Assembly (NCBI GenBank): GCA_007136145.1
Contig: SLHN01000124.1
Coordinates: 1-6,921, forward strand
Source of the DNA: Thioalkalivibrio sp.
GTDB lineage: Bacteria; Pseudomonadota; Gammaproteobacteria; Ectothiorhodospirales; Ectothiorhodospiraceae
Direction: 5' to 3'
Length of the DNA stretch: 6,921 nucleotides
The notes under the pieces are model-generated. The model was given only the letters and a program-made list of their open reading frames with translations. It ran no database searches and was not told where the DNA came from. Both the position numbers and the translations under genes were made by a program. Position 1 is the stretch's first letter. Each line of letters begins with the position of its first letter. This document shows positions 1 to 5,366 of this stretch, in pieces.

Positions 1-45
1 ATGCGACCCGATGAAACCAGTGCCTCCGGTGACCAGAACACGCAC
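1..45 (-). CDS. NAD-dependent epimerase/dehydratase (extended SDR), N-terminal fragment
   Basis: Read on the minus strand, a GTG at 45 opens 15 codons giving VRVLVTGGTGFIGSH before the window ends. The GGxGFIG glycine-rich loop directly after a short beta strand (VLVTG) is the NAD(P)-binding Rossmann motif at the extreme N-terminus of extended short-chain dehydrogenases, such as nucleotide-sugar epimerases and dehydratases. GTG is the likely start because the same frame has a TGA shortly upstream with no ATG between, and AAAGGG lies about 9 nt before it as a usable Shine-Dalgarno. The substrate cannot be told from 15 residues: UDP-sugar epimerase, dTDP-glucose dehydratase and other family members all start this way. 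Its upstream region is the repeat-bearing gap that extends to 521. Confidence 0.8.
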   Translation of the reverse strand, partial: MRVLVTGGTGFIGSH

Positions 46-306
46 AGACCAATACCCTTTGAATGCACAAACTCAAGGATAGGACATCCAACCACGTTCT
101 GGTGCGGTCACAACGCCATGATCCCTGACGACGGCACGAAGGACCCCGTAGCCCCGAAGCGTTCCGTTGCGAAGCACCCCGAGTGCATGGCCGTCCGGTT
201 GCTGGATCCACGCCCGCCGGCAGGTTCCCGGGGAAGTGCTGATCAATGCACTCGTCATTGCAGGCGAAAAACAGCATTAATGCGATTAAGCATTGAACTG
301 CCTGAG

Positions 307-325
307 GCTCGTCCGACGGACGAGC
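307..325. other. Perfect 8-bp hairpin
   Basis: GCTCGTCC at 307-314 is exactly complementary to GGACGAGC at 318-325, leaving a 3-nt loop (GAC). No T-run follows on either strand, so it is not a canonical intrinsic terminator. It abuts a decayed copy of the repeat family described below. It may be a remnant of that element or a structural element between the upstream DUF4124 gene and the epimerase gene. Confidence 0.55.
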
Positions 326-355
326 GCAGCGAATAGCACTGCTTGAACTCCGGGA
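322..355 (+). repeat. Decayed REP-like unit b (remnant)
   Basis: The string GAGCGCAGCGAATAGCAC and the following TGCTTGAACTCCGGGA align by eye with the distal half of the intact unit b and its flank (GAGCGCCAGCGAATTGCACC then GTTCGAGACCCGGGA). One base is lost and several are substituted. The GTAGGGTG head is missing and is replaced by the hairpin at 307-325. This is read as an old, degenerate member of the family. Confidence 0.5.
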
Positions 356-370
356 ACCCTGGGGGTCAGC

Positions 371-482
371 GCCGGCGTGGTATCGGTGCGGTTCGGCTGC
401 GCCTCACGGCACCCTACGTGCCGCCGCGGGCCCGCGTAGGGTGCCAAAAAGCGCCAGCGAATTGCACCGCTCGAGACCCGGG
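371..482. repeat. REPIN-like inverted repeat pair, copy 1
   Basis: Two 33-nt palindromic units face each other. Unit a lies on the minus strand (385-417) and unit b on the plus strand (436-468). Each starts with GTAGGGTG and ends in GCACC, so GGTGC/GCACC closes an imperfect stem. The two GTAG heads face inward across an 18-nt spacer that contains part of a perfect 12-bp palindrome, CGCGGGCCCGCG (425-436). Positions 371-422 recur exactly, inverted, at 2655-2706 (52 bp). GTAG followed by an imperfect palindrome is the established signature of REP sequences linked to RAYT transposases. The assignment to that class is inference because no transposase is in view. Confidence 0.75.
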
Positions 483-521
483 GCCAAGCCCAGCGTCGTT
501 GCGGTCCGATCTGTTTTCACC

Positions 522-1229
522 TCACCGTACCCTTGGTTGCATGAACTCGGCGGCACGTGAGGGGTTCGTGAATTCGGGCGCTCGCCGAGGCTGCGTGAAC
601 TCGGGCGGACGGGGGCGGCGAGACATGTCTTCGGGCGGGGGCCACCGGTGATATCCCGGTCGTGGGCGCTTGCCGGGAAACGCATAGCCTGGATGGTGCA
701 CACCACCGCGGTAAGCCGGCCAATAGGGGGACCAGAGATAGGAGCGAACGACGGGTGGCCTTTCGATGACTGGCTCGGGCGCGGGCGGTCGCGGAATCCA
801 TTGCAACGCGGCCGCGGCCTCTTCACGCCGACGACGTTCCGCCGCCATCTCATCGACCAAACGCTGCAGTGCCTCTGCCCTCTCACGGGCCGCGTCCGTC
901 GCCTCCGGCGTTGGTCCGGGAGCCACTTCAACCCTCCGCGCTTGAGCGCCTGCGGGGGGGCGATCTCCATAAACCATTCGTCCGCCGTCGTCGCGCCATT
1001 GGTAAACACCCTGCGCCCAAGCAACCTGCACCACGCAGGGAAGCAGCAGCATCAGTAGCAGCAACGGTCGCGCGAATGAACTTCCATTGGGTCGAGGGGG
1101 GCCAGGATCGCAGGAAACCTCCCGCCAACACCGACGGACATTGTCCAAGGTGTTCCGCAGCGCCACACTCGGCTCGATGTGACGGGACCGGCGCGCGGGC
1201 ACCAAACCTGCATTTTCCCGGATTATCAC
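522..1229 (-). CDS. DUF4124 domain-containing exported protein
   Basis: The frame carries a clear signal peptide (one Arg, then LLLLMLLL...VQVAWA, residues about 54-72 from the GTG at 1229, cleavage near AWA|Q). It is followed at once by QGVYQWRDDGGRMVYGDRPP, the hallmark of the DUF4124 domain (Tyr-x-Trp-x-Asp ... Tyr-x-Asp-x-Pro-Pro) found in many gammaproteobacterial periplasmic proteins of unknown function. Next come a charged Glu/Arg/Ala-rich helix (about 103-140), a Pro/Tyr/Trp-rich stretch, and three 9-residue repeats at the C-terminus (PEFTQPRRA, PEFTNPSRA, AEFMQPRVR). The start is unresolved. The only in-frame ATG (1052) falls inside the signal-peptide core. GTG at 1229 has GAGGT about 9 nt upstream but would put some 53 residues before the signal. 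GTG 1202, GTG 1166, TTG 1148 and TTG 1064 are alternatives. Its start lies 131 nt beyond the tRNA 3' end, on the same strand. No specific function is assigned. Confidence 0.75.
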   Translation of the reverse strand: MIIRENAGLVPARRSRHIEPSVALRNTLDNVRRCWREVSCDPGPPRPNGSSFARPLLLLMLLLPCVVQVAWAQGVYQWRDDGGRMVYGDRPPAGAQARRVEVAPGPTPEATDAARERAEALQRLVDEMAAERRRREEAAAALQWIPRPPAPEPVIERPPVVRSYLWSPYWPAYRGGVHHPGYAFPGKRPRPGYHRWPPPEDMSRRPRPPEFTQPRRAPEFTNPSRAAEFMQPRVR

Positions 1230-1360
1230 GCCACAGACACCTCACCCGAGGAAATGGCCCCTTCGCCGCCAGTACACATGCGACAGAACAGCGGATCCCG
1301 ACATTGCGCTCTGGTCCAGGGCTCATCCAGGTCGCAATTGACACACTTCCGATCAAAGAC

Positions 1361-1437
1361 TGGCGTCCCCGGCAGGATTCGAACCTGCGACCTGCCCCTT
1401 AGGAGGGGGCCACTCTATCCAACTGAGCTACGGAGAC
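1361..1437 (-). tRNA. tRNA-Arg (anticodon CCT)
   Basis: The minus strand folds as a full 77-nt cloverleaf. The acceptor stem is GTCTCCG/CGGGGAC with one G-T pair, and the D arm is GCTC-AGTTGGATA-GAGT. The anticodon stem GCCCC/GGGGC encloses loop CTCCTAA, the variable loop is AGGTC, and the T arm is GCAGG-TTCGAAT-CCTGC. The discriminator is G and the CCA is encoded. Loop positions 34-36 read CCT, which decodes the rare Arg codon AGG. tRNA genes of this kind are known integration sites for genomic islands, but I see no integrase and no duplicate of the 3' end in the window. Confidence 0.95.
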
Positions 1438-1445
1438 TCAGCCTC

Positions 1446-1451
1446 AGTATA
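1446..1451 (-). promoter_or_regulatory. Candidate -10 box for the tRNA-Arg gene
   Basis: On the minus strand TATACT (5 of 6 matches to TATAAT) ends 8 nt before the mature tRNA 5' end, so transcription would start almost at the first tRNA base. I find no good TTGACA match at 16-18 nt spacing; the upstream DNA is G-rich. Likely but unproven. Confidence 0.45.
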
Positions 1452-1740
1452 ACCCGGGCACACCCCCACCGAGGAAGTGGCCCGGTCCCGGTAAGTCATC
1501 CCAACGATCGAGATCGCTGCCGCGGACTGGCATTCTTCCCTGATCGATGAGCGGAAATGGCGCGGATCGGACAGGTGGCGCCACAATGAAAACCCTGCCA
1601 CGAGAGTCAACCCCAGAAACCCTGGATCACCTTCTGAATCCACCAGCCCATGGGAACGCAACGTTTGACACTCTCGCTCACACACCTTCAGGCCACCCCA
1701 CCTGTCATGGTGCCGGCGGCCACCCATGATGATCAAGGGC

Positions 1741-1786
1741 ATGGGCTGTCAATGAGTGCAGCGAATTGCACCTCTCGAGACCCGGA
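1741..1786 (+). repeat. Decayed REP-like unit b plus flank
   Basis: ATGGGCTGTCAATGAG, then TGCAGCGAATTGCACC and CTCTCGAGACCCGG, match intact unit b and its 3' flank. Differences are loss of one C in the loop and a damaged head (ATGGGCTG in place of GTAGGGTG). The partner unit a is absent. It ends about 30 nt before the Shine-Dalgarno of the gene at 1825, so it may lie in that gene's leader. Confidence 0.65.
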
Positions 1787-1824
1787 GGTTGGGTGTCGCA
1801 AACCGACCAGTGAGGTCATATCCG

Positions 1825-2163
1825 ATGCACGCTAAACCGATCCCGGCCGAGGTGGCCGTACGACTGCTGCAGCCGCTGATCGGGATCCGTGGCCGTCACC
1901 GCGGGCGCACCCTGGAATTGATCGAGGTTTTGGCCGATGGCCCCAGCGTTGCGCTGATGGACATAGCCGCTACCGACATCCAGACGAACCAGTATGGCGA
2001 TGCACTGACGCGTCAGCCACCCATCTTCACTGTCCCGGTTTTCAGCGAGATCGAGGCTGATGCGCATCCGGTGCTGCGCTCGATACTTCCGGATTCCGTG
2101 CTTTTCGCACTGCGGCAGGCCTCTGCAGCTCCGGAGAGTTCGCCTGATCGAGAGCCTGACTGA
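1825..2163 (+). CDS. Conserved-looking hypothetical protein, 112 aa
   Basis: I do not recognise this family. ATG 1825 is chosen because TGAGGT sits about 8 nt upstream; a longer frame back to 1756 would run through the repeat remnant. The protein is soluble, with no signal peptide or membrane segment. It has an N-terminal amphipathic stretch (AEVAVRLLQPLIG), a basic patch (IRGRHRGR, 21-28), then a hydrophobic strand pattern that suggests a small beta-rich fold (TLELIEVLADGPSVALMDI, 29-47). Next is IQTNQYGDALTRQPPIFTVPVF (52-73), then HPVLRSILPD (81-90) and a polar tail. Codon and GC character match the neighbours. The next gene, in the same direction, starts 48 nt after its stop, so the two are probably co-transcribed. 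Candidate roles such as RNA or nucleotide binding via the basic patch would be guesswork. Confidence 0.75.
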   Translation: MHAKPIPAEVAVRLLQPLIGIRGRHRGRTLELIEVLADGPSVALMDIAATDIQTNQYGDALTRQPPIFTVPVFSEIEADAHPVLRSILPDSVLFALRQASAAPESSPDREPD

Positions 2164-2211
2164 CGATCGGTCCTCTTGTCGGAGCGACCCGATCCCGTTA
2201 GGTTGTACAAC

Positions 2212-2586
2212 ATGCAGTTTTCGCAAATAACCGCCGAAAGTCTGAACATGATCACCGGCTATGCATCCGGGCATGTCGAGGTGAACGGGGTACGGCACGA
2301 GAGCAGCCTGATCGTGCGACCGGATCGCCTGTTCCCTTCCTGGTCCGCCACTGATCTCCACTCATTGACCATGGATCATCTGGAGTGGATCCGGGACGAT
2401 CCGCCCGAGATTCTGCTTCTCGGAACCGGCGAGCGGCAGAGTTTCCCCTCACGGACGCTTTGGCGGTCGCTGCGCGCGGAACCCTGGGGAATCGAGATCA
2501 TGGATACCGCCGCTGCGTGTCGAACCTATAATCTGATCCTGTCCGAAGGGCGAGCGGTGGCCGCGGCGCTGATCATCGAGTATTGA
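2212..2586 (+). CDS. Mth938-like domain protein (DUF498/NDUFAF3-type fold)
   Basis: The 124-residue product has the family layout. An N-terminal strand pair with Y-A-S-G-H-V-x-V-N-G is followed by the SLIV-x-P-D-RL-x-P-W-like segment (SSLIVRPDRLFPSW, 31-44). Then come PEILLLGTGERQSFP (65-79) and IMDTAAACRTYNLILSEGR (96-114), the conserved signature of bacterial Mth938-like proteins. Length is typical. ATG 2212 is preferred because it matches the usual family N-terminus and has AGG about 10 nt upstream; an in-frame TTG at 2176 would add 12 residues. The fold is shared with the mitochondrial complex I assembly factor NDUFAF3, but the bacterial role is not established. It is probably in an operon with the preceding gene and ends just before a repeat cluster. 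Confidence 0.88.
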   Translation: MQFSQITAESLNMITGYASGHVEVNGVRHESSLIVRPDRLFPSWSATDLHSLTMDHLEWIRDDPPEILLLGTGERQSFPSRTLWRSLRAEPWGIEIMDTAAACRTYNLILSEGRAVAAALIIEY

Positions 2587-2600
2587 GCTACCCCTCGCGC

Positions 2601-2706
2601 CTCGAACGGTGCAATTCGCTGGCGCTCATTGACACCCTACGCGGGGCCTGCCGTGGCACGTAGGGTGCCGTGAGGCGCAGCCGAACCGCACCGATACCAC
2701 GCCGGC
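2601..2706. repeat. REPIN-like inverted repeat pair, copy 2
   Basis: Unit b lies on the minus strand (2608-2640, GTAGGGTGTCAATG...GCACC) and unit a on the plus strand (2660-2692, GTAGGGTGCCGTG...GCACC). The GTAG heads face inward across 19 nt. The whole block is the reverse complement of copy 1, and the 52 bp 2655-2706 equal 371-422 exactly when inverted. It sits between two convergent genes, the usual location of REP/BIME-type elements, where it could act as a transcript-end or mRNA-stabilising structure for either gene. Confidence 0.78.
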
Positions 2707-2729
2707 TGTGATCCCCCCGGCTCCCGGGT

Positions 2730-2769
2730 CTCGAACGGTGCAATTCGCTGGCGCTCATTGACACCCTGC
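2730..2769 (-). repeat. REP-like unit b, copy 3 (partner decayed)
   Basis: Positions 2730-2767 repeat 2601-2638 exactly (38 bp, direct). The head reads GCAG instead of GTAG through a single change. Beyond it, CCTGTCATGGC (2771-2781) resembles the copy 2 spacer (CCTGCCGTGGC). GTGGGG... from 2782 could be a badly decayed unit a, so this may once have been a complete pair. Confidence 0.7.
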
Positions 2770-2860
2770 GCCTGTCATGGCGTGGGGCGCGAGACGGCCA
2801 AGGCATGAGCTTCAGGCTGCGACCAGACAGGATGCCATTTTGTGTGCGCCAATAGCGACG

Positions 2861-3931
2861 TCAGGATCCGGGCAGAAGCACATCCCCGGACAATCCCCGG
2901 GCGCGCAGAAGGCGTCGCAAACGTTTCAAGGCTTCCATCTGGATCTGCCGAACCCTCTCCCGCGTCACGCCGATCTCGGCCCCCACCTGCTCCAGCGTGC
3001 ACCGCTCGAACCCGTGCAGGCCGAACCGGCGCACCAGCACTTCACGCTGTTTCTGGTCCAATTCCTCCAACCAGGCCGCGACGAGATTGCGGATATCCTC
3101 GTCCTCCAACAGTGTCGACGGTCCAGCGGCGTTCTCATCGGGAAGGATTTCTGTCAATGAGCGGTCGCCATCAGGGCCGACCGCAACATCGATGGAGGTC
3201 GACGGCTCGGACATCGCCCGCAGGCGCTGGATCTCCGCGACTGGTTTTCCCAGCCGAACCGCAAGTTCGTCCTCGGTGGGTTCCCGCCCCAGTTCCTGCA
3301 TCATGCCCCGCACGACCTTGCTCTGAGCGCGCAACTCCTTGCTCACATGAACGGGAATCCGGATCGTTCGAGCCTGGTTCATCAACGCCCGTTCGATCGT
3401 CTGCCGGATCCACCAGGTCGCATAGGTCGAAAACCTGAAACCTCTCTCCGGATCGAATTTTTCCACCGCGTGCATCAGCCCCAGATTTCCTTCCTCGATC
3501 AGATCAAGCAGTGCCAGACCTCGATTCATGTACCGGCGGGCGATCTTTACCACCAAGCGCAGATTGCACTCGATCATGCGCTGCCGCCCCCGTGGATCGC
3601 CGGCTCGTGCCAGCCGCGCGAAGTAGACCTCCTCCTCGGGAGTCAACAACGGACGGAATTCGATATCACGGAGGTAAAGCTGGATTGCATCCAGTTCCGC
3701 AGGTCCGGCGTCCTGACGGACCCGAGACTCGCCACCAACCGGTGGATCCACCTCGAGCCGCACCCTATCGTCATCGGTCACGACATCGTCGACCTCGGCG
3801 ACGATGTCGTCAACTTCGCGATCGAGACTCTCGGGATCCGCGGCAGGGTCGATGCCCGGTTGTGCCACATCTTCGTCGGTGACCTGCTTCAGCGATCGGT
3901 TCTGTAAGGGCATGGTGCGGAACTTCTCCAT
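2861..3931 (-). CDS. rpoS: RNA polymerase sigma factor RpoS (sigma-38)
   Basis: This is the stationary-phase and general-stress sigma factor that directs core RNA polymerase to stress promoters. Region 1.2 begins near DAIQLYLRDI (81-90). Region 2 is almost canonical: RMIECNLRLVVKIARRY (118-134), GLALLDLIEEGNLGL (138-152), and the -10 melting and recognition helix RFSTYATWWIRQTIERALM (166-184). Region 3 starts at RIPVHVSKEL, whose Lys (198) matches the conserved Lys173 position of E. coli RpoS. Region 4.2 is the helix-turn-helix TLEQVGAEIGVTRERVRQI (312-330). At 356 aa it is longer than E. coli RpoS (330). Most of the excess is an Asp/Glu-rich N-terminal segment (residues about 28-62). It starts 14 nt after the nlpD stop. 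The ATG at 3931 has no clear Shine-Dalgarno, whereas ATG 3913 (MPLQNR...) has GGAGAAG about 9 nt upstream, so a start six codons later is a real alternative. Confidence 0.96.
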   Translation of the reverse strand: MEKFRTMPLQNRSLKQVTDEDVAQPGIDPAADPESLDREVDDIVAEVDDVVTDDDRVRLEVDPPVGGESRVRQDAGPAELDAIQLYLRDIEFRPLLTPEEEVYFARLARAGDPRGRQRMIECNLRLVVKIARRYMNRGLALLDLIEEGNLGLMHAVEKFDPERGFRFSTYATWWIRQTIERALMNQARTIRIPVHVSKELRAQSKVVRGMMQELGREPTEDELAVRLGKPVAEIQRLRAMSEPSTSIDVAVGPDGDRSLTEILPDENAAGPSTLLEDEDIRNLVAAWLEELDQKQREVLVRRFGLHGFERCTLEQVGAEIGVTRERVRQIQMEALKRLRRLLRARGLSGDVLLPGS

Positions 3932-3945
3932 CTGAACGCCAGCAT

Positions 3946-4782
3946 CTACCGCCGGGGAAGATAACGCGTCGGGTCGACGGGTGCACCATCAACCCGGATC
4001 TCAAAGTGCAGCATGGGACGGTCTGCCCCGGAATCGCCCAGAGACGCGATCCGCTGGCCGGCACGCACAATCTCACCCTCGCGCACCAGCAGTTCCTGAT
4101 TATGCCCGTAAGCACTGATAAAACGGGCATCATGTTTGATGATGATAAGCCGGCCGTATCCAACCAGTCCACTGCCAGCATATACCACCTCTCCGTCGGT
4201 GGCCGCGCGCACCTCATCGCCGCGCTGACCGCCGATGGCGAGTCCGCGACGCGTGCTGGCACTATTGGAGAAGGCGCGCAGCACCGGGCCATCCGCTGGC
4301 CAGTGCCATTGCAGCGTTCCGGCGGCGGCTCCCGCCCCAGCGGGTGCCGTGGTGGTGGTTGATGGCGATGGTCGTGACGCGGCGCCCGCGGCCTCCCTGG
4401 CCGGAGTCGGGCTGGGACCCGCCCGAGCAACGGTATCCGAGGGTGCCGAGGACGGCCGCGTGGTCGTGGCGGGCTGAACCGGCGACACCGAAGGGGCTGA
4501 GCCACCCAGGCCTGCCGCCCCCGCCAATCGGATGCGCTGCCCCGGGTAGATCAGATAAGGCGGCCCGATCCCGTTACGGCGGGCCACATCGCGCCAGTCG
4601 AGGCCATTTTGCGTAGCAATGCGGTACAGCGTTTCATCCCTGCGCACGACATGGGTTTCGGGGACACTGGCCACACTTGGAGCCTGCGGGGCTCGCGAAG
4701 CGCAACCGGTGAGCGAGACCACCGCCATCGAAAAGACCAGGGCAGTCGATACGAGCCAGAGAGCGGCGTTACCCAAACGCAT
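3946..4782 (-). CDS. nlpD: LysM/M23-domain lipoprotein NlpD (amidase activator)
   Basis: The 278-residue protein starts at ATG 4782, whose A is also the last base of the yqaA stop (TGATG). The order is a lipoprotein signal ending in L-T-G-C (lipidated Cys27) and a LysM peptidoglycan-binding motif (about 44-86, THVVRRDETLYRIA...IYPGQRIRL). A Pro/Ala/Ser/Thr linker (about 87-155) leads to a C-terminal LytM/M23 domain ending HFEIRVDGAPVDPTRYLPRR. In active M23 peptidases the first zinc ligands lie in an H-x-x-x-D motif. Here that place reads RRGLAIGG, so the His and Asp are gone, while SAYGH and LHFEIR keep theirs. This is the known degenerate state of NlpD, which activates the septal amidase AmiC rather than cutting peptidoglycan itself. 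It lies directly upstream of rpoS; in E. coli and Pseudomonas an rpoS promoter lies inside this gene, but I could not pinpoint one here. Confidence 0.94.
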   Translation of the reverse strand: MRLGNAALWLVSTALVFSMAVVSLTGCASRAPQAPSVASVPETHVVRRDETLYRIATQNGLDWRDVARRNGIGPPYLIYPGQRIRLAGAAGLGGSAPSVSPVQPATTTRPSSAPSDTVARAGPSPTPAREAAGAASRPSPSTTTTAPAGAGAAAGTLQWHWPADGPVLRAFSNSASTRRGLAIGGQRGDEVRAATDGEVVYAGSGLVGYGRLIIIKHDARFISAYGHNQELLVREGEIVRAGQRIASLGDSGADRPMLHFEIRVDGAPVDPTRYLPRR

Positions 4783-5366
4783 CAGTCCAGGAAGGTCAGG
4801 TAGCCCATGATCGCCAGAAGCAGGACCACCGAAAACCAGCCCAGACGCTCCATGTAGGGACGCAGATGTCGATCGGCCTGAGGCCCAAGCCATGCCATCA
4901 AAAGTCCAACGGCGAAGAAGCGGGCACCCCGGCCAATGAGGGACGCAATGACGAACGGCAGAAACGGCATTGCGAGTGCTCCAGCGGTAATGGTGAACAA
5001 CTTGTAGGGAATTGGTGAGAAGCCGGCTATCAGCACAACCCATACACCCCATATCGCGAACCAATCCCGAGCCAGATCCAGGGTCTCGCCGTGGCCTCCC
5101 TCGATGATCCAGGGGGCGACCATTTCGAACGCGAGCATTCCGACCAGGTACCCGAGTACCCCACCCAGGACTGAAAACAGTGTAGTGAGGGCCGCCAACC
5201 GCAGCCCTTCCCGCGGACGCGCCGCCGCCATTGGCGCCAGCATCACATCTGGAGGAACCGGGAAAAACGACGACTCCGCGAAAGACAGTGCCGCCAGATA
5301 TCGCGGGGCGTGCCGATGCCGGGACCAACCCATCACGCGATCGTACAGCGGTTCGAAGACCCTCAC
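4782..5366 (-). CDS. yqaA: YqaA family DedA/SNARE-associated membrane protein
   Basis: From a GTG at 5366 the product is 194 residues, beginning VRVFEPLYDRVMGWSRHRHA, the usual N-terminus of this family. GTG overlaps the pcm stop as GTGA, with GGAG/GGAGC just upstream, so this start is preferred over a longer frame from 5399. The signature FAESSFFPVPPDVMLAPM (29-46) and a second re-entrant-like motif, AGFSPIPYKLFTITAG (114-129), identify the DedA/VTT-like superfamily of inner-membrane proteins, several of which move undecaprenyl phosphate or phospholipids between leaflets. Hydrophobic segments lie at roughly 59-81, 104-119, 127-147 and 176-192. The precise substrate of YqaA is unknown. Its place between pcm and nlpD is typical of this class of bacteria. 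Confidence 0.9.
   Translation of the reverse strand: MRVFEPLYDRVMGWSRHRHAPRYLAALSFAESSFFPVPPDVMLAPMAAARPREGLRLAALTTLFSVLGGVLGYLVGMLAFEMVAPWIIEGGHGETLDLARDWFAIWGVWVVLIAGFSPIPYKLFTITAGALAMPFLPFVIASLIGRGARFFAVGLLMAWLGPQADRHLRPYMERLGWFSVVLLLAIMGYLTFLD

Larger units (their letters stand above)
46..521. other. Intergenic region, no gene supported
   Basis: About 475 nt lie between the start of the epimerase gene and the stop of the DUF4124 gene. Frames here are open only because of high GC. They lack ribosome-binding sites and recognisable protein character, and one crosses the repeat pair. The region holds the hairpin at 307-325, a decayed repeat at 322-355 and the repeat pair at 371-482. I see no clear -35/-10 promoter for the epimerase gene. 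Confidence 0.6.
1438..1824. other. Intergenic region, no gene supported
   Basis: This gap separates the tRNA (minus) from the 112-residue gene (plus). It contains the tRNA promoter candidate and a decayed repeat at 1741-1786. Short open frames here, for example ATG 1586 to 1729, have no Shine-Dalgarno and no protein-like composition. TTGACA at 1665-1670 has no -10 partner at usual spacing. Confidence 0.55.

Noticed and set aside
1..336. Long plus-strand open frame at the left edge
   Set aside because: It starts at the window edge, overlaps the clear epimerase start on the other strand, has no protein-family character and runs into the hairpin region.
343..651. Plus-strand frame over the repeat pair and the DUF4124 3' end
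   Set aside because: It is composed of translated repeat DNA and the antisense of a supported gene.
1665..1670. TTGACA resembling a -35 box
   Set aside because: The position 17 nt downstream is TCAGGC, not a -10; no promoter is supported.
1547..1729. Small plus-strand frame between the tRNA and the 112-aa gene
   Set aside because: No Shine-Dalgarno, low-complexity Pro/His/Thr-rich product and no recognisable motif.
371..2769. CRISPR array
   Set aside because: Repeats are palindromic pairs in both orientations and irregularly spaced, without uniform spacers.
2587..2860. A small regulatory RNA of the RsmZ type, which follows rpoS in Pseudomonas
   Set aside because: The minus strand lacks the cluster of GGA motifs in hairpin loops expected of RsmZ; the space is filled by the repeat family.
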